64,000 nucleotides of DNA, taken from assembly GCA_029449235.1 (NCBI GenBank), contig JANATG010000005.1, positions 2,666,001 to 2,730,000 of the forward strand. Reading direction: 5' to 3'. The position numbers and the translations under genes were made by a program. Positions within the stretch are counted from its first letter, which is position 1. Each line of letters begins with the position of its first letter. Under the pieces are notes generated by a model, which had not been told where the DNA came from, did not search any database, and saw only the letters and a list, made by a program, of their open reading frames with translations. Source of the stretch: Linnemannia schmuckeri. Lineage: Eukaryota; Mortierellomycota; Mortierellomycetes; Mortierellales; Mortierellaceae. Below are positions 43,507-53,111 of this stretch, piece after piece.

Positions 43507-46489
43507 ATGACAGTGACTAACAATGACTGGCAAGAGTTCAAGTCAGGAACGGAGACCATCGAGATCCAAGTCTTCCCCGGCACTGAGAGGACCCAAGGGC
43601 GAGCATTCATTATGTATGAAGACATTCAAGATACTTTTCCGGGCGTTACTCGACTCCTCAACGGGAAACGTGTAGTGGGCATGATGGCTGACTCTGAAGG
43701 AAACAGGTATGAACAGTCAAGAATGTAAAAGGCAGAGAGGAATGAATGATGAGAGAGCATTGATAAACGTTATTTTGGATTAATCAAGAAGTTTTTTTAT
43801 TCACCTCCTACAACACTATAGATTGCAGCCTCTTCGGATTCAATACCATCCAGGATGTACCATTCAAGTCGTCACTCAGAGCGCCTCTACCCCTTCTCCA
43901 CTCCCTTCGCCTTTTTCCTCACCTCTTCCCTCACCTGCCCCTTCACCTTCTCTTCCCCTGAAAGCTCCCTCGCGCCTATGCCCCCCGCAAACACCACCTG
44001 CTCATCCAGGAACCTCAAAGGCAAAGATTCTCAACACAAGAGGATTGGTCTTGGAAGCATCAAATTTATCGACAACCGCAAAAGAAGAGTACAGGACCTC
44101 TGTCCTTCTGTACGACACATTCCTGCAGGCGGTTCGGAGCGGGCAAACCGAGGACACCAACAGCATTAAGGAAGACTTTCAAACCCATTTTACTGCCTTG
44201 GAGAGCGAGATGGCCAAGAACACGGAGCTGCAACAACAAATGGTCGAGATGCAGCATAGCATGTTCGAGATGCAAAATAACATGGTCGAGATGCAACAAC
44301 AGGCCCTCGACCGACTTGCACTTGTCCAGAACCGTGTCCAGGCGATCCTTGTTCAGAACTACGAACTCCACGAGTACCCGATTCCGCGCCTCTTTGTTGT
44401 CCTCCCCAAGGATCCGGACAGGTGGGACCCGAGCCGGCTTTTCCAGAACAAGTTCCGACTGTACTTTTTGTGCGAATGTGGTGAGCATACCCGGGCCAGT
44501 CAGAGCAATGGAAACAATATATCGCATCACATCCATCTGGCCAGGCACGAGGGATATGACATCGAGACTCCGACAGAATTCTTTCGACGATACGGATCCT
44601 ATGTTTTGGATATGCTCAACATGCTAAAGTACGGTGCTATGGCCGCTGGCTTGACTGTCCCTGCCTTGGTCCCCCTCAGGATGACGGCCACCATTGACCA
44701 GCTCAAGGATTCACTCAATCACTTTTCGTACAACATTGAACCCAGCGTCAACCAGGCGATCACCTACCTTCAAGCATTATCGGAAGCACAGAATCCGCAC
44801 AAGAGCAACAAAGCGCAGAAAGTCAAGGGGCATAGTTATGTCGATGAGCTTGAGGCATTGGAAGGTGCGGATTTGCGACGATTGGGGACGTTCCTAAAGA
44901 ACAGGGATTCCTTTCAAGTGCTGGGAAACCTCTACCGTATCGTCACCACTGAAGGACATGTCAAGTGGGTTTGTCTCGACCATTACCGAATCTCTTACAA
45001 CGCTGCTGCGGTGAAGGAGCTGACTGACCTTGTCCAGGTCAACGGTGGGATATTCGAAGAACATATCGGCCGCGTCGAGATCTCACTGACGAGCAGCATT
45101 ATTGCAGGACAGTTCTACCGGGCAATGGAACGCGGGAGAGCCATCCAGGAATTCAGAGTGACCCTCGCCTGGGAGACAAATGCCAGTGATTTGAAGGCGC
45201 TTCGGGATGCAGTCCATCGAAGCAACCTTTTCTACCTGGACCTGTCGTTTCTAAATGCACCATCCATGTCATCCTTTCTAGGAAGGAACAAAGGTGCTAA
45301 TCCGCTGTGGGAGCTGCTGGTCAATGCTAGGTTGCACACGTTTGCCTTGGCCGGCTACAATGGATTTTTCTCCGATACCAGTTTTACAGTCAGGATGACG
45401 GAGCTGAGAAGGCTCAAGATCACAGACCAAATCAACTGGAAGAAGGACGGAACCAAGCTACTGGCCCTGATCAAGCACAGCCCGATGCTGCAAGAGTTGT
45501 CCATCGAGTCTACCGACCTTCCTGGAGCATATGCTGCCATCAAAAAGGTCTTTGGCGGGACCTCCTCCCTCAAAAAACTCTCACTGCAGTCCGGCGCTTT
45601 GAACTGCATCTCTGTCCGATATGTGGAAGGCGCGCCCAGTTCGGTCGACCTCTGGGTCTCTGATCCTTCAAGTCCGCTGCTGAAAGGAATGACCAACCTC
45701 CGTCTCCTCCAAATCAGAACCGAGATCCATCTCCCCATCGGCGCACACCTCTCGTCATTAACCGACATTGTTCTCAGGAACCCGGGCCTTCGAGAACTAT
45801 GGATTCGCTGTCAGCTGCAGGAGCTCTGTAATGTTTTCGAGACCGTCCGAGCGGTGGCGGCGACGATGGGTTCCCTCACTAGTCTGCAGGTGCTGAGGGT
45901 GTACCGGGGCCAAATCCAGCTTTCTACTATTGTCCCGCAGATTGGCGAGGCAACAACGCTGGAAGTCTTGTCATCCGAACTCTCCTCAGCTCCCTTACAG
46001 CCACTCCTTAAAGCTTACGGTAACCGATTGACAAAGCTGAGGATTTCGAACACTAAATTGTCATCGTTACCCTTCTGGACCGGCCCGGCATTTGACGTGT
46101 TGCTGGCGCAGGGCGACGTTTCTAGGATCCAGTCCATCGAGTTGGAGTGTACTTCTCTAACTGACTCTATTTTCAGAGGTATACTTGCCATACTCAACCA
46201 CGCATCATTCTCCGCGCCGGCATCTGTTCATTTCTCCATCAAGATTGATATCACCTGGAGAAAAGGCAAGGTCTGCGAGGACATTGTTCAGTTTATTGTT
46301 GATGCGGCACACTGGCTGACAGAGGTCAAGATTGTGGCCCATGATCTGTCCAATTGGAAGGAAGCTATTCAGGCTAAAAAGGCTCACTGTTTGTCACACG
46401 ACGTCTTCAAAACATTTAACTACCAACTGGGGCTTAATGACGCATTAAATAAGGCGGAAGAGGATCAGCTCAGAACTTCAGCCCAATAA
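43507..46489 (+). CDS. RNI-like LRR protein with N-terminal domain and coiled coil
   Basis: Two exons, 43507-43706 and 43822-46489, are separated by a 115-bp intron (GTATGA...CTATAG) and encode 955 residues. Residues 1-85 (IEIQVFPG...FIMYEDIQDTFPGVTRLLNGKRVVGMMADSEGNRLQPLRIQYHPGCTIQVV) form a compact N-terminal domain. A Pro/Ser-rich linker follows (about 87-132), then a coiled coil (about 195-245) with a visible heptad EMQHSMF/EMQNNMV/EMQQQAL. Next is a conserved block, PRLFVVLPKD...FRLYFLCECGEHT, HEGYDIETPTEFFRRYGSYVLDML and ALEGADLRRLGTFLKNRD...GHVKWVCLDHYR. From about 520 there are LRR/RNI-like repeats. From memory, this plan is common in Mortierellaceae genomes as RNI-like proteins. The role is unknown; a signalling or recognition function is speculation. 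Confidence 0.85.
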
Positions 46490-47653
46490 ACATGTTCAGT
46501 ATCTTGAAAAATCATACTATCGACGTTTGCTTCTGCAGGCTTAACGTGATGGCGCTGAGAACTGTTGTCACTCACACTTCTTTACTTTTAGACTATGTTA
46601 AAATTTTGGACCAAAAAGGAACACGCACTAACATATACACAACCGCCTCAACCGACAGACTGCTGTACGCAAACAAGCGGTGATCTAACGGAGAATAGGG
46701 TGCTCAGCTAACTATTTCACATAATCAACGTTTCATTCTGCACCATAATGTATGCTCTTTATCATTGGCCAATTCTGCCTCAGCCATTGTTTCTCCTCAG
46801 ACTCAATGCGTACTCATCCGAGAAACGCCCAACACCCTCAGTCCCTTCCACCTCTCCAGCTTCCCCAGCTCACTCTGAAGGCTCATCTCCAGACAATCAT
46901 ACTGGAAATCATCATCATCATTATCATTACTTCGTTTGCGCACCAGTTGTACTTGGACTCATAGTCAAGATACCGGTCCTCATTTCCCAACTCAAGTCGT
47001 TTCAGTCGCATTAATCTTGCAAGACGCTCATATACTCAGCCTTGGATGGCCTGACTTTAACCCGGGTAGGCTTCAGGAAGTACCATTCCCTCCTCAAGTA
47101 GTTGTCCAGAGTAGGTATTGGTGATGTCTGAGGAGTATTCAATAAGCTGAAGTCTACATGTAAAAGGTCGCTTTATCCAAAAAAGGATAAGACCAGTGTT
47201 GGAATGAGAAGGCCGTGGGAGGACTGTTAAGGGGCAGGGTGACGAAACAAAGAGGGGAAATGGAGTTGTTGAGGTAGAGTTCGAGAAGGACAAGAGTGAA
47301 GATAATACAGAGAAAGATGAACATCCAATACAGGAAGGACATTCCAAAAGGAGACAGATATGATAAAGACAACTTTATGAGGAAAAAGGAACAAAAGAAG
47401 TAAGGAACTGTCTAGGGCTAAGCTAGCTATCTTATAGGGAACGGGAGTTGGGGGAGAGATCGTCTATGCTAAGAGTCATATCTATGGAGGGTCAGGAATG
47501 GACTGAGAGCGATGGTAGCTACCTGAGAGCGATGGTAACTACCTAAGATAGATGGAGGTCGGCGCCGTATGTGAGCACGACCTCCTACAAGATCCTAGCA
47601 AGAGAATCTAAGTGGTGGCTTAGACGCGCCAAACGCAGCACCAGTTGATCACA

Positions 47654-47920
47654 TGATTCCTCTACGAATGTTTACAACATTTTTGCGATGATGTCCCTCT
47701 CTTCCTCTTGCTCGGTGCCATCCTAGCCACCGTCTGGAGATACCACTTTGCTTTTGTCCTCGAGGATCAGGCCTTCGAACCCCAAGTCGTTCTGACCGCC
47801 GTGGACTTGGCCATCACACAAGCTCGCGCCCAGCTAGCTGAAAAACAGCGTCAGCGCGAGAAACAACAATCACCTCCCCCCGTCGAGACTCCCCTCGTCG
47901 ACACTAATCACCCAACCTAA
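47654..47920 (+). pseudogene. Fragment like the 3' end of a LINE reverse-transcriptase ORF
   Basis: An open stretch after an upstream TGA reads LYECLQHFCDDVPLFLLLGAI, WRYHFAFVLEDQAFEP and VDLAITQARAQLAEKQRQR, then a TAA at 47918-47920. The spacing of W-R-Y-H-F-A-F-V and the helix after it resemble the C-terminal end (after the zf-RVT region) of fungal LINE ORF2 proteins. About 200 bases of 3' sequence and an A run at 48128-48140 follow, consistent with a 5'-truncated LINE copy. The family call is from memory of the pattern. Confidence 0.4.
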
Positions 47921-48199
47921 CCTTTCTGTACTTTACTCTCCTTGTATTCTATTATGTTTGATGTTTCGGTTACGGTACACCTGTCTTTTTCTAGTTTAGA
48001 TGTAGCTTCTATGCCTCTTTTTAAAAGCATTTGTTTTTATATCTTTTTGAACGGTTAGGACTGCCCGGTGAAAGGAAGTATTAGTTTACTGCACGCACAC
48101 CCACGACGCAATAAATTTCTTATAAACAAAAAAAAAAAAAATTGCGAAGGCTCTCACTTGCACATCGCGCGCTCCACCCATTCACACAAACTAGCGTTG

Positions 48200-48226
48200 G
48201 ACATACATTGAAAAACAATGTATGTC
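48200..48226. repeat. Perfect hairpin, 11-bp arms
   Basis: GACATACATTG and its exact inverse flank a five-A loop, inside the TIR element. It is not a terminator-like GC stem; its meaning is unknown. Confidence 0.85.
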
Positions 48227-49677
48227 GAAGGCAAAAATAATTGGCTCTCGTTGAATCGTGGAAGTGCGCTAGTGTGTTTTTTTGCGGTGGTCTACAACCC
48301 GGATGATTGGCTCCCATTCAATCGCGGACTTCTACATATGCGAACGTCTACTTATTGAATACCCCCCTGGTCTTGGGGTCCCGGAAATCTTGGTACGGAG
48401 CACCTTGAGAGTCGACTCGCATGCCCATGGATTGAAGGAATCAGAAGACAGATCGGCGGCGATGATGGAATCGATAAAGTCCTCAGCCATGAGATGGGTA
48501 TACTCATCGTTGAACCACCTGTTGTTGTCACAGTTGTCCTCCGGGAAAGTAATAAACGACTCAAGTCTTGGACTTGAAGATAGGATCTGGACCATGAATG
48601 CACTAGTAAGACCATACGCCATTCTCAAGCTGAGCGCCTCAATAGCCGAACAGTGCTTCATCACAGCCTCGACAGTGAGAGGGCCCGCATCCTTGACTCC
48701 GATGGATCGCCATCCCCTACAACAAGCTGAAACCACTGCCACCTTATCCTGATCTGTTATTTCGGAACCTATAGCATAGATGTTGATAGTGTCTAGGTTT
48801 GGGAGATGAGCCTTGAAGGCAGTAGCGAGGAGTCGAAAAGAGTCAGGGTTCAATAACTCGATCTCTAGGCTCTTGAGACGGACACATGCTTTCAGGGCTT
48901 TGATCTATTGGTGGTCGGAGGTATTGGTATAAAGACTCTCGAAGTTAGGGCATCTTCTCAGGAGCCTGGGCCATGACGGTGGATGAGGATACTTGTTTGG
49001 TACCGTAGGGGGATATTTATCACCATATGTCACGTACAGGTCCTTCAACGACAGTAGAGGCCCTTCTCCTCTGCATCCTTTGCCGTTTGTTAATGTCCCT
49101 CTCCTGGTTTTGGCTCGTCTCTCCCAGTGGTGTGGAGAAGAATTAGCGTTTTCGCAAAAAAACTGAAGAGTCAACTTCTTCAATACTGTAGAACCTTGAA
49201 GCACCAGAGTCGACGGAAATAATAGGTCTTCACAAGTGAATTTGATGGACAAGTTGAGCTCCGTGATTGCTATTGTTGGAAGACCATCCCTGGCGAGTTT
49301 CTGCCAAAGTCTTGAATCTGAGGGGTGAACATATAGCCCGAGAGGATTAGTTGTTGAATGTTGGTGCATTGCTTGAGCAGGTGAGATAATAACTCCTCAT
49401 TTGTTGAGTCAGGGGTTGAGACAGCAGCAGCAGAGGCGGTAGGTAAAGATGGAGTCGAAGGAAGTTGAATCGAGGTAGACGAAGACTGTGGTCGGAAAAA
49501 ATCATCATCCTTGATACTCAACTCGCATACCCAGTGACTATTTCTTGTCAGCGGCCCTGTCAAGGTCCGAAGGTTGCGTACATCACCTTCCTGGTAGTGT
49601 TCCTGCTGAGGTTCTACCAAAAAAGGGAACGCAACCCCTACTAATAAGGAACGCCTTGAACAGCCAATGACCGCAAC

Positions 49678-50110
49678 TTAAGTAACCCCCCCGGAACATT
49701 TGCACACAAAGTTATAGACGGCGATGGTGTGGTAGAGAAGAGAGGTGAAAATGAACCATTTGCGGCATACACGGATGCATAATGTGAGGTCGTGTTGGTC
49801 GAGATGTTGGCCGATGAGGTTGACCAGTTTTGGGATTCTGAGCAGTCGATTGCCTGTCATTGCGAATGAGGAGCCAGAGGGAAGGGAAAGGAACGGAATG
49901 AAAGTTGTTTCTGTTGAAGGAATGAGGAAAGAAAAGGAGTAAAAAGAAGCGAGGCAGAGGTATGTTTTACGGGCGAGTAAAAAAGAGCGCAACGCAGCGA
50001 TCTCGTATCATGACCTGTGATAGACGCGCAAGAGGTGTCTCAACTGCTCTCTGGTACGCGTTTGTCGACAACCGATAATAATAATTTCGGTATACCTTTC
50101 TAGCGCAGTA
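49678..50110 (-). pseudogene. 5' fragment of a family C F-box gene
   Basis: The minus strand repeats the leader and first 60 codons of the gene at 9905: MTGNRLLRIPKLVNLIGQHLDQHDLTLCIRVCRKWF...LLYHTIAVYNFVCKCSGGV. Matching DNA extends about 200 bases upstream, through ACGAGATCGCTGCG and TCAACAGAAAC, so the promoter-proximal part was copied too. Coding similarity stops near 49690 with a TAA shortly after. The fragment lies immediately 5' of the LRR part of the split family A pseudogene, on the same strand. Confidence 0.8.
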
Positions 50111-50182
50111 GATGAGAAGCACACCGGTGATTGCAAAATCAAAGCGAACAAAGTGCTTACAGAATAAAAAAAAATCTGCTAA

Positions 50183-51893
50183 TTATTTCAGATAGACAAC
50201 GTCGCCATCTCCACCCAAGTTTAGATGCTCAATCTTGGGCCATTTCTCCTTCATCCACTGCTGCTCCTCGGGTCCAATCCTAGTTGCCATTCGAACAACC
50301 CCCAACACCCTCAACTCCTTCAACCCCTTTAGCTTCCCCAACCCACTTTGAAGACTCATAACCAGACAATCGAGTTGGAAATCTTCATCGTCGAACGCGA
50401 CCTCTTCTTCACTATCCCAGCGATCTCTTGTCTCGCAACCCAACATCCGATCCTCGTTTCCCAGCTCACGTCGCTCTAGTCGAATCAACCTTGCAAGACG
50501 GTCATGCACTTGTCCCTGGATCTCTTGACTCTGGCCAAGGTAAAATTCCTTAAGTACCATGCCCTCCTCAATTGGGCGCCCAGAGAAAGTCTGAGTGATG
50601 TCTGGTCTGGGGATCCCTCTGATCTTGGCGCGGAACACCTTGAGTGTGGACTCGCACGCCCATGGCCTAAAAGAATCGAAAGATGGCTCGGCGGTTGTGG
50701 TGGTGGCGTCAATAAAGTCTTTTGCCTCGAAGTGGGTATACTCATTGTTGAGCCGGTTGTACTCTTCGTAGTCACCCTCGGCCAAGGTGATGAGCGATTG
50801 AAGCCTCGGACTGGACAGCAAAATCTGCAACATGTGCGTGCTTGTCAACCCTGTTGCCTTTTTCAAACACAGCACCTCATGAGTCAAACAGTGCTGCAAG
50901 ACAGCCTCTGTTGTATAAGGTCCCGCCTCCTGCAAGCTGATTGAACTCCATCCCTTGTGACCAGACGACAGTATATCTGCTTTGTCCTAATCCGTTGTAT
51001 TGTGATGTCTGTCATTAATGGCAATGGTGTCAAGGCTGGGGAGGCCGCCACTCTTGAGGGCAGTGGTGATGAACGGAAGGTATTTCTTGTGAGGCGCCTG
51101 AATCTCCAAATTCTTGAGATGGACGCAGGTTTCCAGGGCTTGGATCCAGGACTGATCGATGGAAGTAACGATCAGTGTCTCGAGGTTGTTGCATCGTTGT
51201 AGGAACCAAGACCATGAGGACGGGTAGTTGTAGATGTAATAATGCGAGTCCCCAATGATCAGGCTCAGCTCGCTCATCATTGGCGGTGACCCAGCCTCTT
51301 CTACGTCCTTCTCACTCAAGCTATCTGTCGATGGCTGTTCCTTGCAATACTCTTCCATGATTCCACCTGGTTATCGCTCTCGCATCCCCCCCCCCCCCTC
51401 CCCTACACACACACACACACACACATAGACCCTCTCGCTGCAAATTAACGCATTGCTGCAGCAAATGATGAAGCAGCTCCATGTATGTAGGTGCCGGAGA
51501 TGCGGTGGCGGTAGCAACTGAGGATGGAACCGAGGGAGGATGTCCCAAAGGATGAGACAAAGGTGGGCGGGGTAGATCATGTTGATTGACAATTAAATCT
51601 CGGATCCAGTGATCACTCCTTGCCAGTGTCGTTTGTAGAAAACGGTCGTGGACGTCTTCATGGAGTTCCAGCAGGAATGATAAGTAGTCCTCCCGTACCA
51701 ATTGCCAAAAGATAGGGTGATGAGGGCGGTAGGAGTGACGGGCACCCACAGTCGTCAGATACTTGATTGGTTGGACAGTACGCCAGAGGAGGGTGTAAAT
51801 AGACTTCTCCAGGATGCGCTGACGAGGGCACAGACGGTCAAGTCGCGTGGGGTGAGGAGCGAGCCGACCTGCTCAGCCAGCGAACAAAGACAT
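50183..51893 (-). pseudogene. F-box/LRR pseudogene, family A
   Basis: The start at 51891-51893 reads MSLFA, then shifts frame into LAEQVGSLLTPRDLTVCALVSASWRSLF (F-box). Block 51321-51749 (FWQLVREDYLSFLLELHEDVHDRFLQTTLARSDHWIRDLI, MELLHHLLQQCVNL) runs into a C13 plus AC-repeat microsatellite that replaces coding sequence. From 51358 to 50183 one frame is open except for a TAG at 50987-50989. It contains CNNLETLIVTSIDQSWIQALETCVHLKNLEI, FRPWACESTLKVFRAKIRGIPRPDITQTFSG and IGPEEQQWMKEKWPKIEHL. It is closest to the 27139 and 48367 copies. Confidence 0.88.
51386..51425. repeat. C13 run plus (AC) microsatellite
   Basis: Thirteen C (51386-51398), a short spacer and 21 bases of alternating AC lie within the reading region of the family A pseudogene. 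They encode Gly and Cys-Val runs on the minus strand. Confidence 0.9.
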
Positions 51894-52289
51894 TGGTGGG
51901 TGGTTGGGCTAGAGGTGAGGGCGAAGAAAGAGTGAAACGAGAGGATGAAGTATTGAACAGCAGAAAACGTGAGTTGAGTGGCGAGGTTAAAGTTGAAAGG
52001 CAAAGCGAAAAAAGGGAAAGGAAGGAAGAGAAGAAAGACGAGAAAACAAGCGAACTTGCTTTTGGTTATTTTGTTGTTTTGTGAACAGTTGAATCGGTTG
52101 TCAACCGAGAGAGAGAAGGCCGCGATTCAAATGTGCTATGGTTGCATGGATGGGAAATATAGTGGCGTTCCTTCTCTTAATATAAGGGTTGTGTTCCCAA
52201 AATTACACAAACTCACCTCCTGTGCCATTCACATTAATTAAACATGATGCAGCACATATTCGCAACTGGATACTATTACGTTTCATCAT
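51894..52289. other. Spacer upstream of the 50183-51893 pseudogene
   Basis: Purine-rich leader-like DNA and AT-rich sequence. No gene was seen. Confidence 0.4.
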
Positions 52290-52430
52290 TCCTTAACATA
52301 GTCGTTCTGTCAGCCGCGCAGGAAGTTGGAGGGAACCTACCGGGCAGTTCTCCTGCAGCTATTCGTGGGCCGCCTTCTCGATATCTCCTCATCTTCTCTC
52401 TTTGCGCCACCAAATTTGGTGCTGGCGCTG
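52290..52430 (-). pseudogene. C-terminal relic of a family A F-box gene
   Basis: The minus strand reads GDIEKAAHE, stop, LQENCP, matching the end of intact family A proteins (EEAAEEWLRENCP in the 17265 gene); the stop replaces the W codon. An 87-codon frame on the plus strand over the same DNA is therefore probably not a gene. The match is short. Confidence 0.35.
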
Positions 52431-53111
52431 TGCTTGTCCAAAGATTTTCGTGGACAAAACGGGCGACATGGGCACAATTAATGCAAGGAAGGAAAGGAAA
52501 CCTCTAATCAACTATTACAAAAAAGCATGCCAATTTCTTGCCCTGCCTCCATACGGAAACCTTTGAGGCTGGCTCGTTTTTGTCTCTCCTTTTGGTCAAG
52601 CTGCATGTATTTTCGCTTTCTGATTCAAAATGTAAACAAGACGGAAGGAAGGGGGAGGGAAGAAGGGTGGGAGGGAGGGGAAGGAGAAAAGGCTGATATC
52701 TTTATGTTTTTGATACATTAATTACTTATGCTTTGAGTAACCAGAGCTTTGCCTACCTTCAAATCCCTCCATCATTGCATTGCCCTTGATCCTCTTTTTT
52801 GGTCACTTCTTCTAACGAGATCGCTATCCTATGAACAAAGTGTTATTATTGATAATGCTTTTATTGAAAGGGTTTTTAGGCTGGTTTTTTGCAAAAGAAA
52901 ATACAAGAGTGAAAAGAAAGAAAGACAGAAGCGTTGCGTTCAACCGCCTTCTCTCAGAACCTTCCCTATCCTAATGCTGTGAATTGTTTTGTAGCTTTGA
53001 AGTGAATAATGTGTGTGCCAAGAAAAGAGAGATTGTTTACAAACGATAATTAAAGGGAAAACGAAAGAGAAAAAAAAAGGTATAAAAGAAAACCAAAAGA
53101 GAAAAACGTTT
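52431..53111. other. 3' flank of the fatty acid synthase gene
   Basis: AT-rich DNA with purine runs (52640-52690). No gene was seen between the last F-box relic and the synthase stop codon. Confidence 0.4.

Larger units (their letters stand above)
47131..48366. mobile_element. 1236-bp TIR transposon, 3-bp target duplication CTG
   Basis: The left end reads AGGAGTATTCAATAAG and the inverted right end GGGGGTATTCAATAAG, so 14 of 16 bases agree. Weaker similarity extends inwards about 25 bases. CTG flanks both ends (47128-47130 and 48367-48369). Excision with loss of one CTG restores family A coding sequence, so the ends are well fixed. No transposase frame was seen inside; the interior carries a LINE-like fragment, an A run (48128-48140) and a perfect hairpin. 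A 3-bp duplication fits PIF/Harbinger or CACTA types, but the ends do not settle the superfamily. Confidence 0.8.
46733..49630 (-). pseudogene. F-box/LRR pseudogene, family A, split by a transposable element
   Basis: Two parts lie either side of the element at 47131-48366. The 5' part (48367-49630) begins inside the gene, without the F-box. It shows LLSHLLKQCTNIQQLILSG, PPSWPRLLRRCPNFESLY, SACCRGWRSIGVKDAGPLTVEAVMKHCSAIEALSL and FNPWACESTLKVLRTKISGTPRP. The 3' part (46733-47130) resumes with DITNTYSGQLLEEGMVLPEAYPG and ends near the tail ESEEKQWLRQNWPMIKSI. Removing the element and one CTG copy rejoins PRP and DIT in the same frame, exactly as in paralogues. Independent stops and shifts exist too (TAG near 48905, shifts at 49270-49370 and 46850-47050). 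Confidence 0.85.

Noticed and set aside
43855..44169. An alternative frame inside the RNI-like gene
   Set aside because: It is a shadow of the main frame, which has domain support and a phase-matched intron.
51386..51425. A possible CRISPR-like or structured repeat
   Set aside because: It is a plain C run plus AC microsatellite with no spacers, and the genome is eukaryotic.
52244..52507. An 87-residue plus-strand frame resembling a small secreted protein
   Set aside because: The opposite strand carries a family A C-terminal match, which explains the composition better.
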